Below, piece by piece: positions 1 to 9,841 of a stretch of 64,000 nucleotides of DNA (its first letter is position 1; the number at the start of each line of letters is the position of its first letter). Made by a program: the position numbers and the translations under genes. Location: contig NZ_CP133784.1 of assembly GCF_034353875.1 (NCBI RefSeq), forward strand, positions 2,563,501-2,627,500. Reading direction: 5' to 3'. The notes under the pieces were generated by a model that saw nothing but the letters and a program-made list of their open reading frames with translations, had not been told where the DNA came from and ran no database searches. This DNA is from Pseudomonas sp. MH9.2 (GTDB lineage Bacteria; Pseudomonadota; Gammaproteobacteria; Pseudomonadales; Pseudomonadaceae).

Positions 1-6
1 ACGTAT

Positions 7-35
7 AAAAAAGGCACCTTCGCGGTGCCTTTTTT
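7..35 (-). terminator. Rho-independent terminator after the epimerase gene
   Basis: A 6-bp GC stem (GGCACC/GGTGCC) with a 5-nt loop is flanked by A6 on one side and T6 on the other. Read on the minus strand it follows the stop codon of the epimerase gene by about 10 bases and ends in a T-run. The symmetric A/T flanks mean it could also work in the other direction. Confidence 0.85.
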
Positions 36-46
36 GCGTCAGCGAA

Positions 47-976
47 TTAACGCCCGAGCAAGCGCGCCAGACCGACGCTGAGTGGCGTTGGCTCAGGGAA
101 CTTGAAGCGTTCAAGCAAGCGTCGATTGTTGGCCCGTGAATGGCGGATATCACCGGAGCGCGCCGGCAGGTAGGTGATTGCAGGCAATTCACCCAGCACC
201 TGCGACAAAGCCATCAACAACTGATTCAACGTGGTGGCCTGATTGAGGCCAACGTTGATTGCGCCTGCCTCGACATCCGGCAGTTCCAGCGCCTGCACCA
301 GTATCGACGCCAGATCGCCGACATAGACAAAATCCCGGGTCTGTTCACCGTCGCCGAAAATCGCGATCGGCAGCCCTTTTTCAGCACGTTCGCAAAAAAT
401 GCTGATCACCCCGGAATAAGGCGAAGACGGATCCTGACGCGGACCAAAGATATTGAAAAAACGGAACACCACCGGTTCCAGACCATGCTGGCGACGGTAG
501 AAATCCAGGTAGTACTCGCTCGACAGCTTGTCCGCCGCATAGGGCGTCAAGGGTGCCTTGGGCGTGTCTTCGAGAATTGACTCACCTTCGCCATTATTGC
601 CATAAACAGCAGCACTGGAGGCGAACAACACACGTTTGATCCCCGCCTGCCGCATGGCCTCGCAAACGTTCAGGGTGCCGACAAAGTTACTTTGGTGCGT
701 GCGCACCGGGTCGTCCACCGACGCTTGCACCGATGCCACCGCCGCGAGGTGCGCAACAGCCTGGCAGCCTATGGCAGCGCGCGCGACCAATGCCGCATCG
801 GCGACATCGCCTTCGATCAATTCAACGCGCGGATTATCCAGCGGCAGATTACTGCGTTTGCCGGTGGACAGGTCGTCCAGAACACGTACCGCATAACCCT
901 TGTCGAGCAAGGCATCAACCAGGTGCGAGCCAATGAAGCCGGCGCCGCCGGTGACTAAGACAGGTGCATCAACCAT
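47..976 (-). CDS. NAD-dependent epimerase/dehydratase (UDP-glucose 4-epimerase-like)
   Basis: A 309-residue extended short-chain dehydrogenase/reductase that should interconvert or dehydrate an NDP-sugar. The N-terminal Rossmann motif GGAGFIGSH (about residues 10-18) binds NAD. The catalytic Ser lies in ASSAAVYG and the catalytic Tyr/Lys in YAADK. An open frame continues upstream, but the conserved fold begins at MVDAPVLVTGG, so I place the start at 976. This start overlaps the stop of the upstream RmlD-like gene by 8 bp (ATGGTTGA), indicating translational coupling. The two genes form a small operon ended by the terminator at 7-35. No other sugar or LPS genes are visible nearby, so the exact substrate cannot be assigned. 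The family assignment is secure; the 4-epimerase activity is an inference. Confidence 0.88.
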   Translation of the reverse strand: MVDAPVLVTGGAGFIGSHLVDALLDKGYAVRVLDDLSTGKRSNLPLDNPRVELIEGDVADAALVARAAIGCQAVAHLAAVASVQASVDDPVRTHQSNFVGTLNVCEAMRQAGIKRVLFASSAAVYGNNGEGESILEDTPKAPLTPYAADKLSSEYYLDFYRRQHGLEPVVFRFFNIFGPRQDPSSPYSGVISIFCERAEKGLPIAIFGDGEQTRDFVYVGDLASILVQALELPDVEAGAINVGLNQATTLNQLLMALSQVLGELPAITYLPARSGDIRHSRANNRRLLERFKFPEPTPLSVGLARLLGR

Positions 977-1853
977 GACGATAATAACGGTCCAGTAGGC
1001 TTGGCAGACCCGCACGCCAAGCACGAGGCTTGATGCCAAAGGTATGAAGGATTTTCTTGCAGGCCAGCACCCCGTGTTGCGGCTCTTCGCTGGCATCGGG
1101 ACTCGCGGCGTGAGCCCGCGCGGTTGGAGCTTCGATGGCCAGTGGGTGCAACAACCTCGCTTCGGTCAGGATCGCCTGCCCCAACGCCAGTGGCGTGGTC
1201 GCTTCGTGGCCTGCGTAGTGATAGGTGCCCCACAGCGGCGCCGCACAATCGAGTTGTTTGAGCACGGAAATAATTACCCGCGCCGCATCATCGACCGGTG
1301 TCGGATTACCGCGACGGTCATCGGCCATCGGTATTTCTTCAGTCAACTCAGCCCGTGCAAGGAAACGTCCGAGCACACCATCCCGGCTGTCATCGAGCAA
1401 CCAACCGAAACGCAGCAGCACATGTTGCGGGCAGGTCGCGCGCACGCTTTGTTCGATGCGCCACAACGCCTGACCGCGCTGACCCAATGGTATCGGTTCG
1501 TCTTTTTCGCTGTAGGCGGTTGCTCGCGAGCCATCGAATACTCGATAGCTGGACGGTTGCAACAGCACGATATTGTGGTGCTGGCACAGTTCGGCAAGGC
1601 GCTCGACAGAGCGTTCCTGGACAGCCAAACGTGCCTCGCTCACTGTCTCCGCCTGAAACCAGTCGAAGTAGTAAGCAAGATTGATCAAGGCATCGGGGCG
1701 GGTGTCGTCGAGCAGTTGCGTCAGGCTCGCAGCGTCCCAACCGGCTTCCGGTGGACGTGGCGCGAGGAAACCAATGTCTTCCTCGGCACCCAGACGAATC
1801 AGCGCCTGCCCGAGGGCATTCCCGCCGCCCAACAGCATAAGGCGCATTCGCAT
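969..1853 (-). CDS. RmlD-like sugar nucleotide-binding protein lacking the catalytic Tyr/Lys
   Basis: A 294-residue protein of the dTDP-4-dehydrorhamnose reductase (RmlD) superfamily. It has an N-terminal dinucleotide-binding loop (LLGGGNALG, about residues 7-15), the SSYRVFDG stretch (residues 101-108) that matches the STDYVFDG motif of RmlD, and the following Y-x-E-x-D-x-P-x-P segment. Where RmlD has YGxTK, this protein reads RGQAL (residues 126-130), so the catalytic Tyr and Lys are Arg and Leu. The gene is the first of a two-gene operon with the downstream epimerase. It may be a cofactor- or ligand-binding partner rather than an active reductase. A second in-frame ATG two codons downstream is an alternative start. 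Confidence 0.75.
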   Translation of the reverse strand: MRMRLMLLGGGNALGQALIRLGAEEDIGFLAPRPPEAGWDAASLTQLLDDTRPDALINLAYYFDWFQAETVSEARLAVQERSVERLAELCQHHNIVLLQPSSYRVFDGSRATAYSEKDEPIPLGQRGQALWRIEQSVRATCPQHVLLRFGWLLDDSRDGVLGRFLARAELTEEIPMADDRRGNPTPVDDAARVIISVLKQLDCAAPLWGTYHYAGHEATTPLALGQAILTEARLLHPLAIEAPTARAHAASPDASEEPQHGVLACKKILHTFGIKPRAWRAGLPSLLDRYYRHG

Positions 1854-2053
1854 AGAGTCAGCAGGCTCGGTGTCAGAATCAGTTCAAAAAGAGTCAAAAA
1901 ACGTCTGCAAACATAACACGTTGGAACCTATCCCCCAAGAGGTGCAAGGCCTGCCGGGGTTTGCAGCCGTGCCAGCCCAGACAAGTGATCCCGCAGATCG
2001 GGCCAATCCTGCGCCCTCTTGCATCTTGATCACGCCGCCCGCATAAATCACTG

Positions 2054-2851
2054 ATGACTCTTCTCAGCCTTCCGGACCCGGTTCTGGGCGCGTTCCACCC
2101 CGCCGTCAGTGCCTGGTTTCACAGCACATTCCCGGCGGTGACGGCCGCGCAGGCGCAGGCGTGGCCGCTGATCAAGGCGCGGCGTTCGACCTTGATCGCC
2201 GCGCCCACCGGCTCCGGCAAAACCCTGACCGCCTTCCTTGCGGTACTCGACGATCTGGTGCATCAGGGCCTGAAGCATGGCGGCGAGCTGCCAGACCAGA
2301 CGTTTGTGGTCTACGTGTCGCCGCTCAAGGCGTTGTCCAATGACATCCAGATCAACCTGCAGAATCCGCTGACCGGCATCACCGAACAATTGGCGCGCAT
2401 GGGCCTTCCCGAACTGCACATCAGCACTGCCGTACGCACCGGCGATACACATCAAAAAGAACGCACGGCGATGCGCAAGACCGCGCCGCATATTCTGGTG
2501 ACCACCCCCGAATCCCTGTATGTGTTGCTCGGTTCGGACTCAGGTCGGCGCATGCTCGCCAGCACCCGTACAGTGATCGTCGATGAAATCCACGCAATTG
2601 CCTCAAGCAAACGCGGCAGTCATCTGGCGTTGAGCCTGGAGCGATTACAGGCGCTGTGCCCCGAGCCGTTGCTGCGCATCGGTCTGTCCGCCACGCAAAA
2701 ACCCATCGAACGCGTCTCACGCTTTCTAGTGGGCAGCGATCCAGTCGAACGGCCCTGCGCAATTATCGATATCGGTCACGCCCGCCCACGCGATTTGGGG
2801 ATCGAGGTGCCACCTGTGCCACTGGGCGCGGTCATGGCCAACGATGTCTAG
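2054..2851 (+). pseudogene. lhr: lhr-type ATP-dependent helicase, N-terminal part ending at an in-frame amber codon
   Basis: This part encodes 265 residues of a large Lhr-family superfamily 2 helicase. It contains the first RecA-like domain: Walker A APTGSGKT (residues 50-57), the SPLKAL motif, TTPESL, the DEIH box (177-180) and LSAT (211-214). Translation stops at TAG (2849-2851), and the same frame continues at once through the rest of the protein to 6376. The two parts together make about 1,440 codons, the usual length of a long Lhr. The amber codon sits between the two RecA domains, so this fragment alone cannot be a working helicase. A TGG-to-TAG or CAG-to-TAG change, or a sequencing error, would explain it. 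The gene is divergent from the RmlD-like gene across a 200-bp gap in which I see no clear promoter. Confidence 0.8.
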
Positions 2852-2854
2852 GAG

Positions 2855-5800
2855 TTGGTGTACGACCGCCTGGCGCAACTGGCCCGCGAGCATCGGACCA
2901 CGCTGATTTTCGTCAACACCCGGCGCATGGCCGAGCGCATGGCCCGGCACTTGAGTGAGCGTCTTAGCAAACACGCCGTCGCCGCACACCACGGGAGCAT
3001 GGCGAAAGAACATCGACTGGACGCCGAACAACGCCTCAAGCGTGGCGACTTGCAGGTGCTGATTGCCACTGCATCGCTGGAGTTGGGCATCGATATCGGT
3101 GACGTCGATCTGGTCTGCCAGATTGCATCGCCACGCTCCATCTCGGGGTTCCTGCAACGGGTCGGCCGCTCCGGGCATCAGGTCGGCGGCACGCCAAAAG
3201 GCCGCTTGTTCGCCACGTCACGCGACGACTTGATCGAATGCACCGCACTGCTCGATTGCGTGCGGCGTGGCGAACTCGACACCGTGATCATCCCCCACGC
3301 GCCACTGGATGTGTTGGCGCAGCAGATCATCGCCGAAGTCAGTTGCCAGGAATGGCAGGAGCAAGCGCTGCTGGACATGATCCGCAAGGCCTCGCCCTAC
3401 GCCACCCTTGATGACCAACATTATCAGGCGCTGCTGCGCATGCTCGCCGAAGGTTACAGCGGCCGTCAGGGCGTACGCAGTGCCTACCTGCACCGCGACG
3501 CGTTGACTCGCACCCTGCGCGGGCGACGTGGCAGCAAACTGACCGCTATCACCAGCGGCGGCACGATTCCGGACAACGCCGATTACAGCGTCATACTGGA
3601 ACCGCAAGCCCTGAACATTGGCACGGTGAACGAAGACTTTGCCGTGGAAAGCATCGCTGGCGATATCTTCCAGCTGGGCAATACCTCATACCGCATCCTG
3701 CGCATTGAAACCGGTCGGGTGCGGGTCGAGGATGCGCAGGGCCAGCCACCGAACATCCCGTTCTGGCTCGGTGAAGCACCGGGGCGCAGTGCCGAGCTGT
3801 CGTTTGCCGTGGCGCGCCTGCAAGCGCAGATCGATGAGCTACTCAGCGCCAGCCCCGGCGATCTACAGCCGTGCATCGACTGGCTGATCGGTACCCTCGG
3901 ACTCGATCTGGCCAGCGCCGGGCAAGTGGTCGATTACCTGGCGCGAGCCCGCCTGGCGTTGGGCGCCTTGCCGTCGCAAGACACCCTGATCATGGAGCGC
4001 TTCTTCGATGAGTCGGGAGGCACGCAACTGATCATCCACACGCCGTACGGCAGCCGCGTCAATCGCGCGTGGGGCCTGGCGTTGCGCAAACGCTTTTGCC
4101 GCACCTTCAATTTCGAGCTGCAAGCCGCCGCCAGCGAAGACGCTATCGTGCTGTCGCTATCGACCAGCCACAGCTTCGAGCTGGATGAGGTTTGGCGTTA
4201 TCTGAACGCCAACAGCGCCGAGCATCTGCTGATTCAGGCCGTACTCGATGCGCCATTGTTTGGCGTGCGCTGGCGCTGGAACGCCAGCACCGCGCTGGCC
4301 CTGCCGCGCTACGTCGGAGGACACAAGGTCGCGCCGCAAATACAACGGATGAAAAGTGAAGACCTGATCGCGACCGTGTTTCCCGATCAGATCGCGTGCC
4401 TGGAGAATGTGGTCGGTGAACGTGAAATCCCCGATCACCCACTGATCGAACAAACCCTCGACGACTGCCTGCACGAGGCCATGGATTGCGAAGGCTGGCT
4501 GGCGCTGCTGCGGCGCATGGAACAGGGCCAGGTGCGGTTGATCAGCCTTGACCTCCCCGCGCCCTCGCCCCTCGCGGCGGAAATTCTCAGTGCGCGACCT
4601 TACGCCTTTCTTGACGATGCACCCTTGGAGGAGCGCCGCACGCAGGCGGTGCTCAACCGGCGCTGGAGCGACCCGCAATCAACCGATGACTTGGGCGCAC
4701 TGGACGCTGACGCGATTGTTGCAGTGTGTGAGGAAGCATGGCCGCAGCCGCAAAACATTGATGAGATGCACGAGGCGTTGATGAGCCTGAGTTGCATCAG
4801 CGGTGCCGAAGCACGTCAACATCCACACTGGCTGGCGTGGCTGGAAACCCTGGCAACTTCCGGGCGCGCAACACGCCTGCAGGTCAGCCCCGAGCATGCG
4901 TTGTGGCTGACACTGGAACGTTTGACGTGCCTGCGCGCGGTTTATCCACAGGCAGAAATGCATCCGTCGTTGCAGGCGCTGCCCGGTTTCGATGACCGCT
5001 GGAACGAAGACGAGGCCACGCTGGAAATCGTTCGGGCGCGCCTCGGTGGCTTAGGCCCGTTACCGCTGCATGAGATCGCCGAGCCCCTGGCCTTGCCCAT
5101 CGCCAACGTGGCACAGGCGCTGGCTCGACTGGAAGGCGAAGGGTACGTGCTGCGCGGACGATTCAGCCCCGGCGCGACCGAGGATCAATGGTGCGAACGC
5201 CATCTACTGGCGCGCATTCATCGCTATACCGTCAAACGCTTGCGCCGGGAAATCGAACCGGTGTCGCTACAGGATTTCATGCGCTTTTTATTCGACTGGC
5301 AGCACCTGTCCAGCACCACCCGCAGCCAGGGAAAAGCCGCATTGCCCGAGATCGTGAATCAACTCGAAGGCTATTCGGCGGCTGCCAGCACCTGGGACAG
5401 TGACATTCTTCCGGCCCGACTCAAGGACTATTCGCTGACCTGGCTCGACGAGTTGTGCCGCTCGGGCAAAGTGGTGTGGACGCGATTGGCGCCGCGCAAT
5501 AAAGCTGGCGCTGCAGCATTGCGCAGTACGCCTATCGTGCTGCTGCCCCGAAACCAGGTGAATCTGTGGAGTGAGCTGACCGAGCAGCCTTCGCCTGCAG
5601 CGTTATCCCTGCGAGCGCAGAAAGTTCACGCAGCATTGGTCAGTCATGGCGCACTGTTCTTCGATGAGCTGCTGCACGAAGCCCATCTACTGCGCACCGA
5701 ACTGGAAACCGCATTACAGGAGTTAGTCGGTGCCGGGCTGGTGAACGCCGACAGCTTTGCCGGCCTGCGCGCCTTGATCACTCCCGCCAGCAAACGCTCT

Positions 5801-6376
5801 GCACACACCAGCCGCCGCAACCGTGGCGCGTTTATTGGGGGCATGGACGATGCCGGTCGCTGGGCCTTGCTCCGCCGTTCACCTGCGCCAGCCCCCAGTA
5901 ACACCCCTAGACCGCAACAGACTGCCGCGCCGACCCTGGAACATATCGCCATGACCCTGCTGCGCCGATACGGCGTGGTGTTCTGGCGCTTGCTGGAGCG
6001 CGAGGCCGATTGGTTGCCCAGCTGGCGCGAACTCTTGCGCACCTTCCATCGACTGGAAGCACGTGGCGAGATTCGAGGGGGGCGATTTGTCAGCGGCCTG
6101 GCGGGCGAGCAGTTCGCCTTGCCTGAAGCCATTCCGCTGCTACGGGAAATCCGTAAACGCCCGCTCGACGGTAGCCTGATAAGCCTGTGCGGGGCCGACC
6201 CACTGAATCTGGTCGGCACGCTGTTACCCGGCAGCAAAGTCCCGACACTGGCCGGTAACCGCCTGATCTACCGCGATGGCATCCCGGCAGCAGCGATCAT
6301 TTCCGGTAAACCACAGTATTGGTTGGAGCTGGATTCGGTGACGGCGGCACAGATAAGGGATCGGTTGTTGCACTGA
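2855..6376 (+). pseudogene. lhr: lhr-type ATP-dependent helicase, C-terminal part
   Basis: These 1,173 residues continue the lhr reading frame. They hold the second RecA domain (FVNTRR, HHGSMAKEHR, ATASLELGIDIGD, and motif VI QRVGRSGHQ), followed by the winged-helix, Lhr core and long C-terminal region typical of the long form. Lhr proteins are 3'-5' helicases acting on DNA and RNA:DNA hybrids and are linked to DNA repair. The ATP-binding Walker A lies on the other side of the amber codon, so this part alone should not hydrolyse ATP. The first possible starts are TTG at 2855 and GTG at 2858. An AGGAG created partly by the amber codon (2850-2854) touches the TTG, too close for normal initiation. 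No other lesion is visible in 3.5 kb, so the interruption is recent or a sequencing error. Confidence 0.8.
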
Positions 6377-6385
6377 CCCAAGCGT

Positions 6386-8545
6386 CTAGGTCACCGCCGG
6401 ACTCTCCGAGCCATCACTGTTGGTCACTGTCGGTTTGGGCGGCACAGGCGGTTCATCCGCATTGGCTTCAGCATGCGGGCTCATCACCACCTGTGGAAAC
6501 GTCTGGGCGAAGCGCACATCTGGGGTTTTATCCACAAGCTTTTTCAACCGTTCGTTGAAGGCGCGACTCACGCTGTATTGGCCGCCCGACACAGTGCGAA
6601 ATTGCGCGGTCAGCACAACGCCATTGAGGTCCATCCGATCCAGGCCAAACACTTCCAGCGGCCCTTGCAGATTGCCCTTGAGTAACAGGTCGTCGCTGAT
6701 CGAACCCCCTGCCTCGCGAATCAACGCGGTGGCAGAGTCGATGTCGGAATCGTAGGTGAACTGGATGGCAAAAAAGGCATACGCAAACTGACGCGATTGG
6801 TTGGTCACGGCTTTGATCTGACCGAACGGCACCGAGTGCACGAATCCTTTGCCGTCGCGCAGGCGCAGGGTGCGGATGGTCAGGCTTTCCACCGTGCCGG
6901 AGTGGCCTGAGTCGAGCACCACCCAATCGCCGATGGAAATAGTGTCCTCAATGATGATGAACAGCCCAGTGATCACGTCCTGCACCAACTGCTGCGAACC
7001 GAAACCGATGGCCAGGCCAACCACCCCGGCACCGGCCAACAGCGGCGCGACGTTGATCCCTAGATTGGCCATCGTGGTGATCGAGCAAATCACCACCAGG
7101 ATAATTTTTATCGCGTTGCGCAGCATTGGCAGAATGGTTTTTATCCGGGTGCTGGGCTGGTGCGCAGAGCGTTTGTTGAGCGGTGGTTTCAGGGCTTCCT
7201 GAATCGCCGTGTCGAGGACTACCCACAACAACCAGGTCACCAACAGAATCAGGCCAATGCTGCTGAGCGAGTCACTGATCACCCGGCCGACCGTGTTGCG
7301 TTGGGCGAACTCGAACAGCGAAAAACCCCAGATCCGCCCGAGCACCTCAATGAACGCGACCGCGAGCGCAATCCGCAGCACGGCATGACACAGACTCAGC
7401 AAGCGCTCTTTGTAGACATGCCCACCACGCTCGGCGGCATCGGCCGGTTTGAACAGGTGCTGGAACACCGTGCTCAAAAATACCGTGGCAATCAGCAATA
7501 CAGTGGTCAGCAGGGCACAGCGCAGGGCTTTCTGGCTGTCTTCGCCAGCACCGATCAGATGGATCGCCGAAACCAGAATCATCAGCAGGATCGGCAAGTA
7601 CCAGAGGCCGGAAAAAATCTTCAGCGATTCTTGCAGCGCCGGTTGGTGCAGGCGGCCACTCAAGGATCGATTACAAATCAGATGCGCCACTGGCCGACGC
7701 AGCTTGATCACCAGCATGCAGAACACCACCGAGGCGAACAGTCCGGTAAATACCGCAATGCTGCTGGTGACGTTACTGCCTAACTGCCGGGAAATCTGCG
7801 GGCTGGTCAACGCGTCGCTCAGGGCCGCGAGAAAACCGATCAGAAACAAAGGCCGTGGGCTGTATTGGCGAATGATCTGTACCGCAGCGCGTTTGTGCCC
7901 GGAATTGAACATCACGATCACGCACAACAACACCGAGGTCGAAACAATCCCGCTGCTAGTCGCATAGGCAAAACACAGCGCCAACGCACGCCCCACCGAC
8001 GCCGACATGAAGTGACTGACATACAACGTCAGCGGCAGGCTGATCACCGCCGGAAGGGTGTAGGGCACCAAGTAATTCAACAGCGCCTGGACCCGGTAGC
8101 GCTCAATAAGAACCCGATGCCGATTGAGGCGCGAGGCTATAAAGCGGCCCAGTGAAAACAGAATCGCGAACGCACCTATCCACACCGCCGACAACATCAG
8201 GAAGTCCCCGGCGATACTGACGTTCGAACGTGAGGAACGCTGATTGACCAGATTGTCTATCTCGTCGGCGGCTCGGCCCGCCCGCAAACGCCAGGAGTCG
8301 ACCAGATCGTTATTCAGATCAAGTTGGCCTTGGACGTTATCAATACTGGAACTGATGGCGCCGAGCAAACCGCCTTGCACCAGAATTTCCGGAGGTATCG
8401 GGGCTGCAGGAGCCGGCGCGATGCTGGCAGGCGCCGCAGGGGCAGCCGAGGCCGGCGCTACGGCAGGCGCATCAGAGGCCTGGAGGTTGAAAGTGCCCGC
8501 GCAAAACAGGATGCACAACAGCGTCACGGTCTTGAACTTCAACAA
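6386..8545 (-). CDS. MscS-family mechanosensitive channel (YbiO-like), TTG start
   Basis: A 719-residue inner-membrane channel of the large MscS type, which opens under membrane tension to release solutes during osmotic downshock. A signal peptide (residues 1 to about 24) is followed by an Ala/Pro-rich stretch (about 24-53) and a series of hydrophobic segments. The conserved pore and beta-domain entry reads GLAIGFGSQQLVQDV then GLFIIIEDTISIGDW, which is diagnostic of MscS. The length and layout fit E. coli YbiO. The frame opens with two successive TTG codons, preceded on the minus strand by a purine-rich GGGGGAG at a spacing of about 7. No ATG or GTG upstream would keep the signal peptide, so TTG initiation is likely. 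The gene converges on lhr with only 9 bp between stops. Confidence 0.88.
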   Translation of the reverse strand: MLKFKTVTLLCILFCAGTFNLQASDAPAVAPASAAPAAPASIAPAPAAPIPPEILVQGGLLGAISSSIDNVQGQLDLNNDLVDSWRLRAGRAADEIDNLVNQRSSRSNVSIAGDFLMLSAVWIGAFAILFSLGRFIASRLNRHRVLIERYRVQALLNYLVPYTLPAVISLPLTLYVSHFMSASVGRALALCFAYATSSGIVSTSVLLCVIVMFNSGHKRAAVQIIRQYSPRPLFLIGFLAALSDALTSPQISRQLGSNVTSSIAVFTGLFASVVFCMLVIKLRRPVAHLICNRSLSGRLHQPALQESLKIFSGLWYLPILLMILVSAIHLIGAGEDSQKALRCALLTTVLLIATVFLSTVFQHLFKPADAAERGGHVYKERLLSLCHAVLRIALAVAFIEVLGRIWGFSLFEFAQRNTVGRVISDSLSSIGLILLVTWLLWVVLDTAIQEALKPPLNKRSAHQPSTRIKTILPMLRNAIKIILVVICSITTMANLGINVAPLLAGAGVVGLAIGFGSQQLVQDVITGLFIIIEDTISIGDWVVLDSGHSGTVESLTIRTLRLRDGKGFVHSVPFGQIKAVTNQSRQFAYAFFAIQFTYDSDIDSATALIREAGGSISDDLLLKGNLQGPLEVFGLDRMDLNGVVLTAQFRTVSGGQYSVSRAFNERLKKLVDKTPDVRFAQTFPQVVMSPHAEANADEPPVPPKPTVTNSDGSESPAVT

Positions 8546-8792
8546 AGCGCGGCTCCCCCTTCCATTTGATTATCCAGTGAGTATGAAGCTTCTAGACACT
8601 GATCGACATTTACCCTGCAAGTTCGTTTTACTCGCAAAGTGAATCCACCTGCCGATAGAGCCGGTCGATCATGCAGTCACCAATAGCTATTGGATAAAAA
8701 ATGGCCAGCCTTCTAGGCTCTGGATACTCAGACCCTGCACGACGAAGGTCAATCCAACATCGCGCTCTTGAGCCCAGAGCAACGAGGTGCAA

Positions 8793-9791
8793 TTGTCAGA
8801 CCGGATCTTGATGGACAGCTTTTCTCGCAAGGTCGATTACCTGCGAATATCAGTGACCGACCGTTGCGATTTTCGCTGCGTCTATTGCATGGCCGAAGAC
8901 ATGGAGTTCCTGCCGCGCCAACGCATTCTCACCCTCGAAGAGATATACCAACTGGCCGAGCGCTTCGTTGCGCTGGGCACGCGCAAGATTCGCCTGACCG
9001 GCGGCGAGCCATTGGTGCGACGCGGGGTGGTCGACTTGTGTCGGCAAATCGCCGCACTGCCCGACTTGCGCGAGCTGTGCATGACCACCAACGGCTCGCA
9101 ACTGAGCGCGCTGGCGGGCCCCCTGTTCGACGCCGGGGTCAACCGGCTGAATATCAGCCTCGACAGTTTGAACCCCGAACGCTTTCGTGAGCTGACCCGC
9201 ACCGGCGATCTGACAAAGGTCATTGCCGGAATCGACGCAGCGAACGCGGCGGGCTTTCGGCGCACCAAGCTCAACTGCGTGGTCATGAAAGGCCGCAACG
9301 ATCACGAGATCAACGACCTGGTCAGCTTTGCCATCGACCGTCAGCTCGATATCAGCTTCATCGAAGAAATGCCGCTGGGCACCATCCTTGAGCACAGCCG
9401 CGCAGAATCGTTCTTTTCCAGTGATCAGGTCCGCGAACTCATCGCCGAACGCTACACCTTGATCGACTCGACGGAATCGACCCAAGGCCCTTCGCGTTAT
9501 TGGCGCCTGGCTGAAGCACCTGATATTCGTCTGGGCTTCATCTCGCCACACAGTCATAATTTCTGCGCGACCTGCAACCGTGTGCGCTTGACCGTGGAAG
9601 GCCGCTTGCTGCTGTGCCTGGGTAACGAACACTCGGTCGACCTCAAGGCCGTGTTGCGCGCTCATCCGGGGCAGCCGGAGAAGCTGGAAAAGGCCATTAT
9701 CGACTCGATGCAGATCAAGCCCTACCGCCACAACTTCGACATCAATGACGAAGTTCAAGTTGTGCGTTTCATGAACATGACCGGAGGCTAG
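8793..9791 (+). CDS. moaA: GTP 3',8-cyclase MoaA (molybdenum cofactor biosynthesis)
   Basis: A 332-residue radical SAM enzyme that, with MoaC, converts GTP into cyclic pyranopterin monophosphate, the first step of molybdopterin synthesis. The SAM cluster cysteines are in CDFRCVYC (C25, C29, C32). The second cluster is formed by the C-terminal FCATCNRVR and the Cys in LLLCLGN. The protein ends in the conserved Gly-Gly tail needed for catalysis. I choose the TTG at 8793, giving [10 protein letters not shown], because a GAGG lies 5 bases upstream. GTG at 8787 and ATG at 8811 are alternatives. A bestrophin gene and mobA follow in the same direction, suggesting a cofactor-related unit. Confidence 0.93.
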   Translation: MSDRILMDSFSRKVDYLRISVTDRCDFRCVYCMAEDMEFLPRQRILTLEEIYQLAERFVALGTRKIRLTGGEPLVRRGVVDLCRQIAALPDLRELCMTTNGSQLSALAGPLFDAGVNRLNISLDSLNPERFRELTRTGDLTKVIAGIDAANAAGFRRTKLNCVVMKGRNDHEINDLVSFAIDRQLDISFIEEMPLGTILEHSRAESFFSSDQVRELIAERYTLIDSTESTQGPSRYWRLAEAPDIRLGFISPHSHNFCATCNRVRLTVEGRLLLCLGNEHSVDLKAVLRAHPGQPEKLEKAIIDSMQIKPYRHNFDINDEVQVVRFMNMTGG

Positions 9792-9841
9792 CGGGTCCTG
9801 TCTGTTCTCAATCGCTTCAATTGCTCCAGGACCCTCAGTCC

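Noticed and set aside
974..1096. An N-terminal extension of the epimerase.
   Set aside because: It runs into the upstream gene and lacks similarity; the Rossmann fold begins right after ATG 976.
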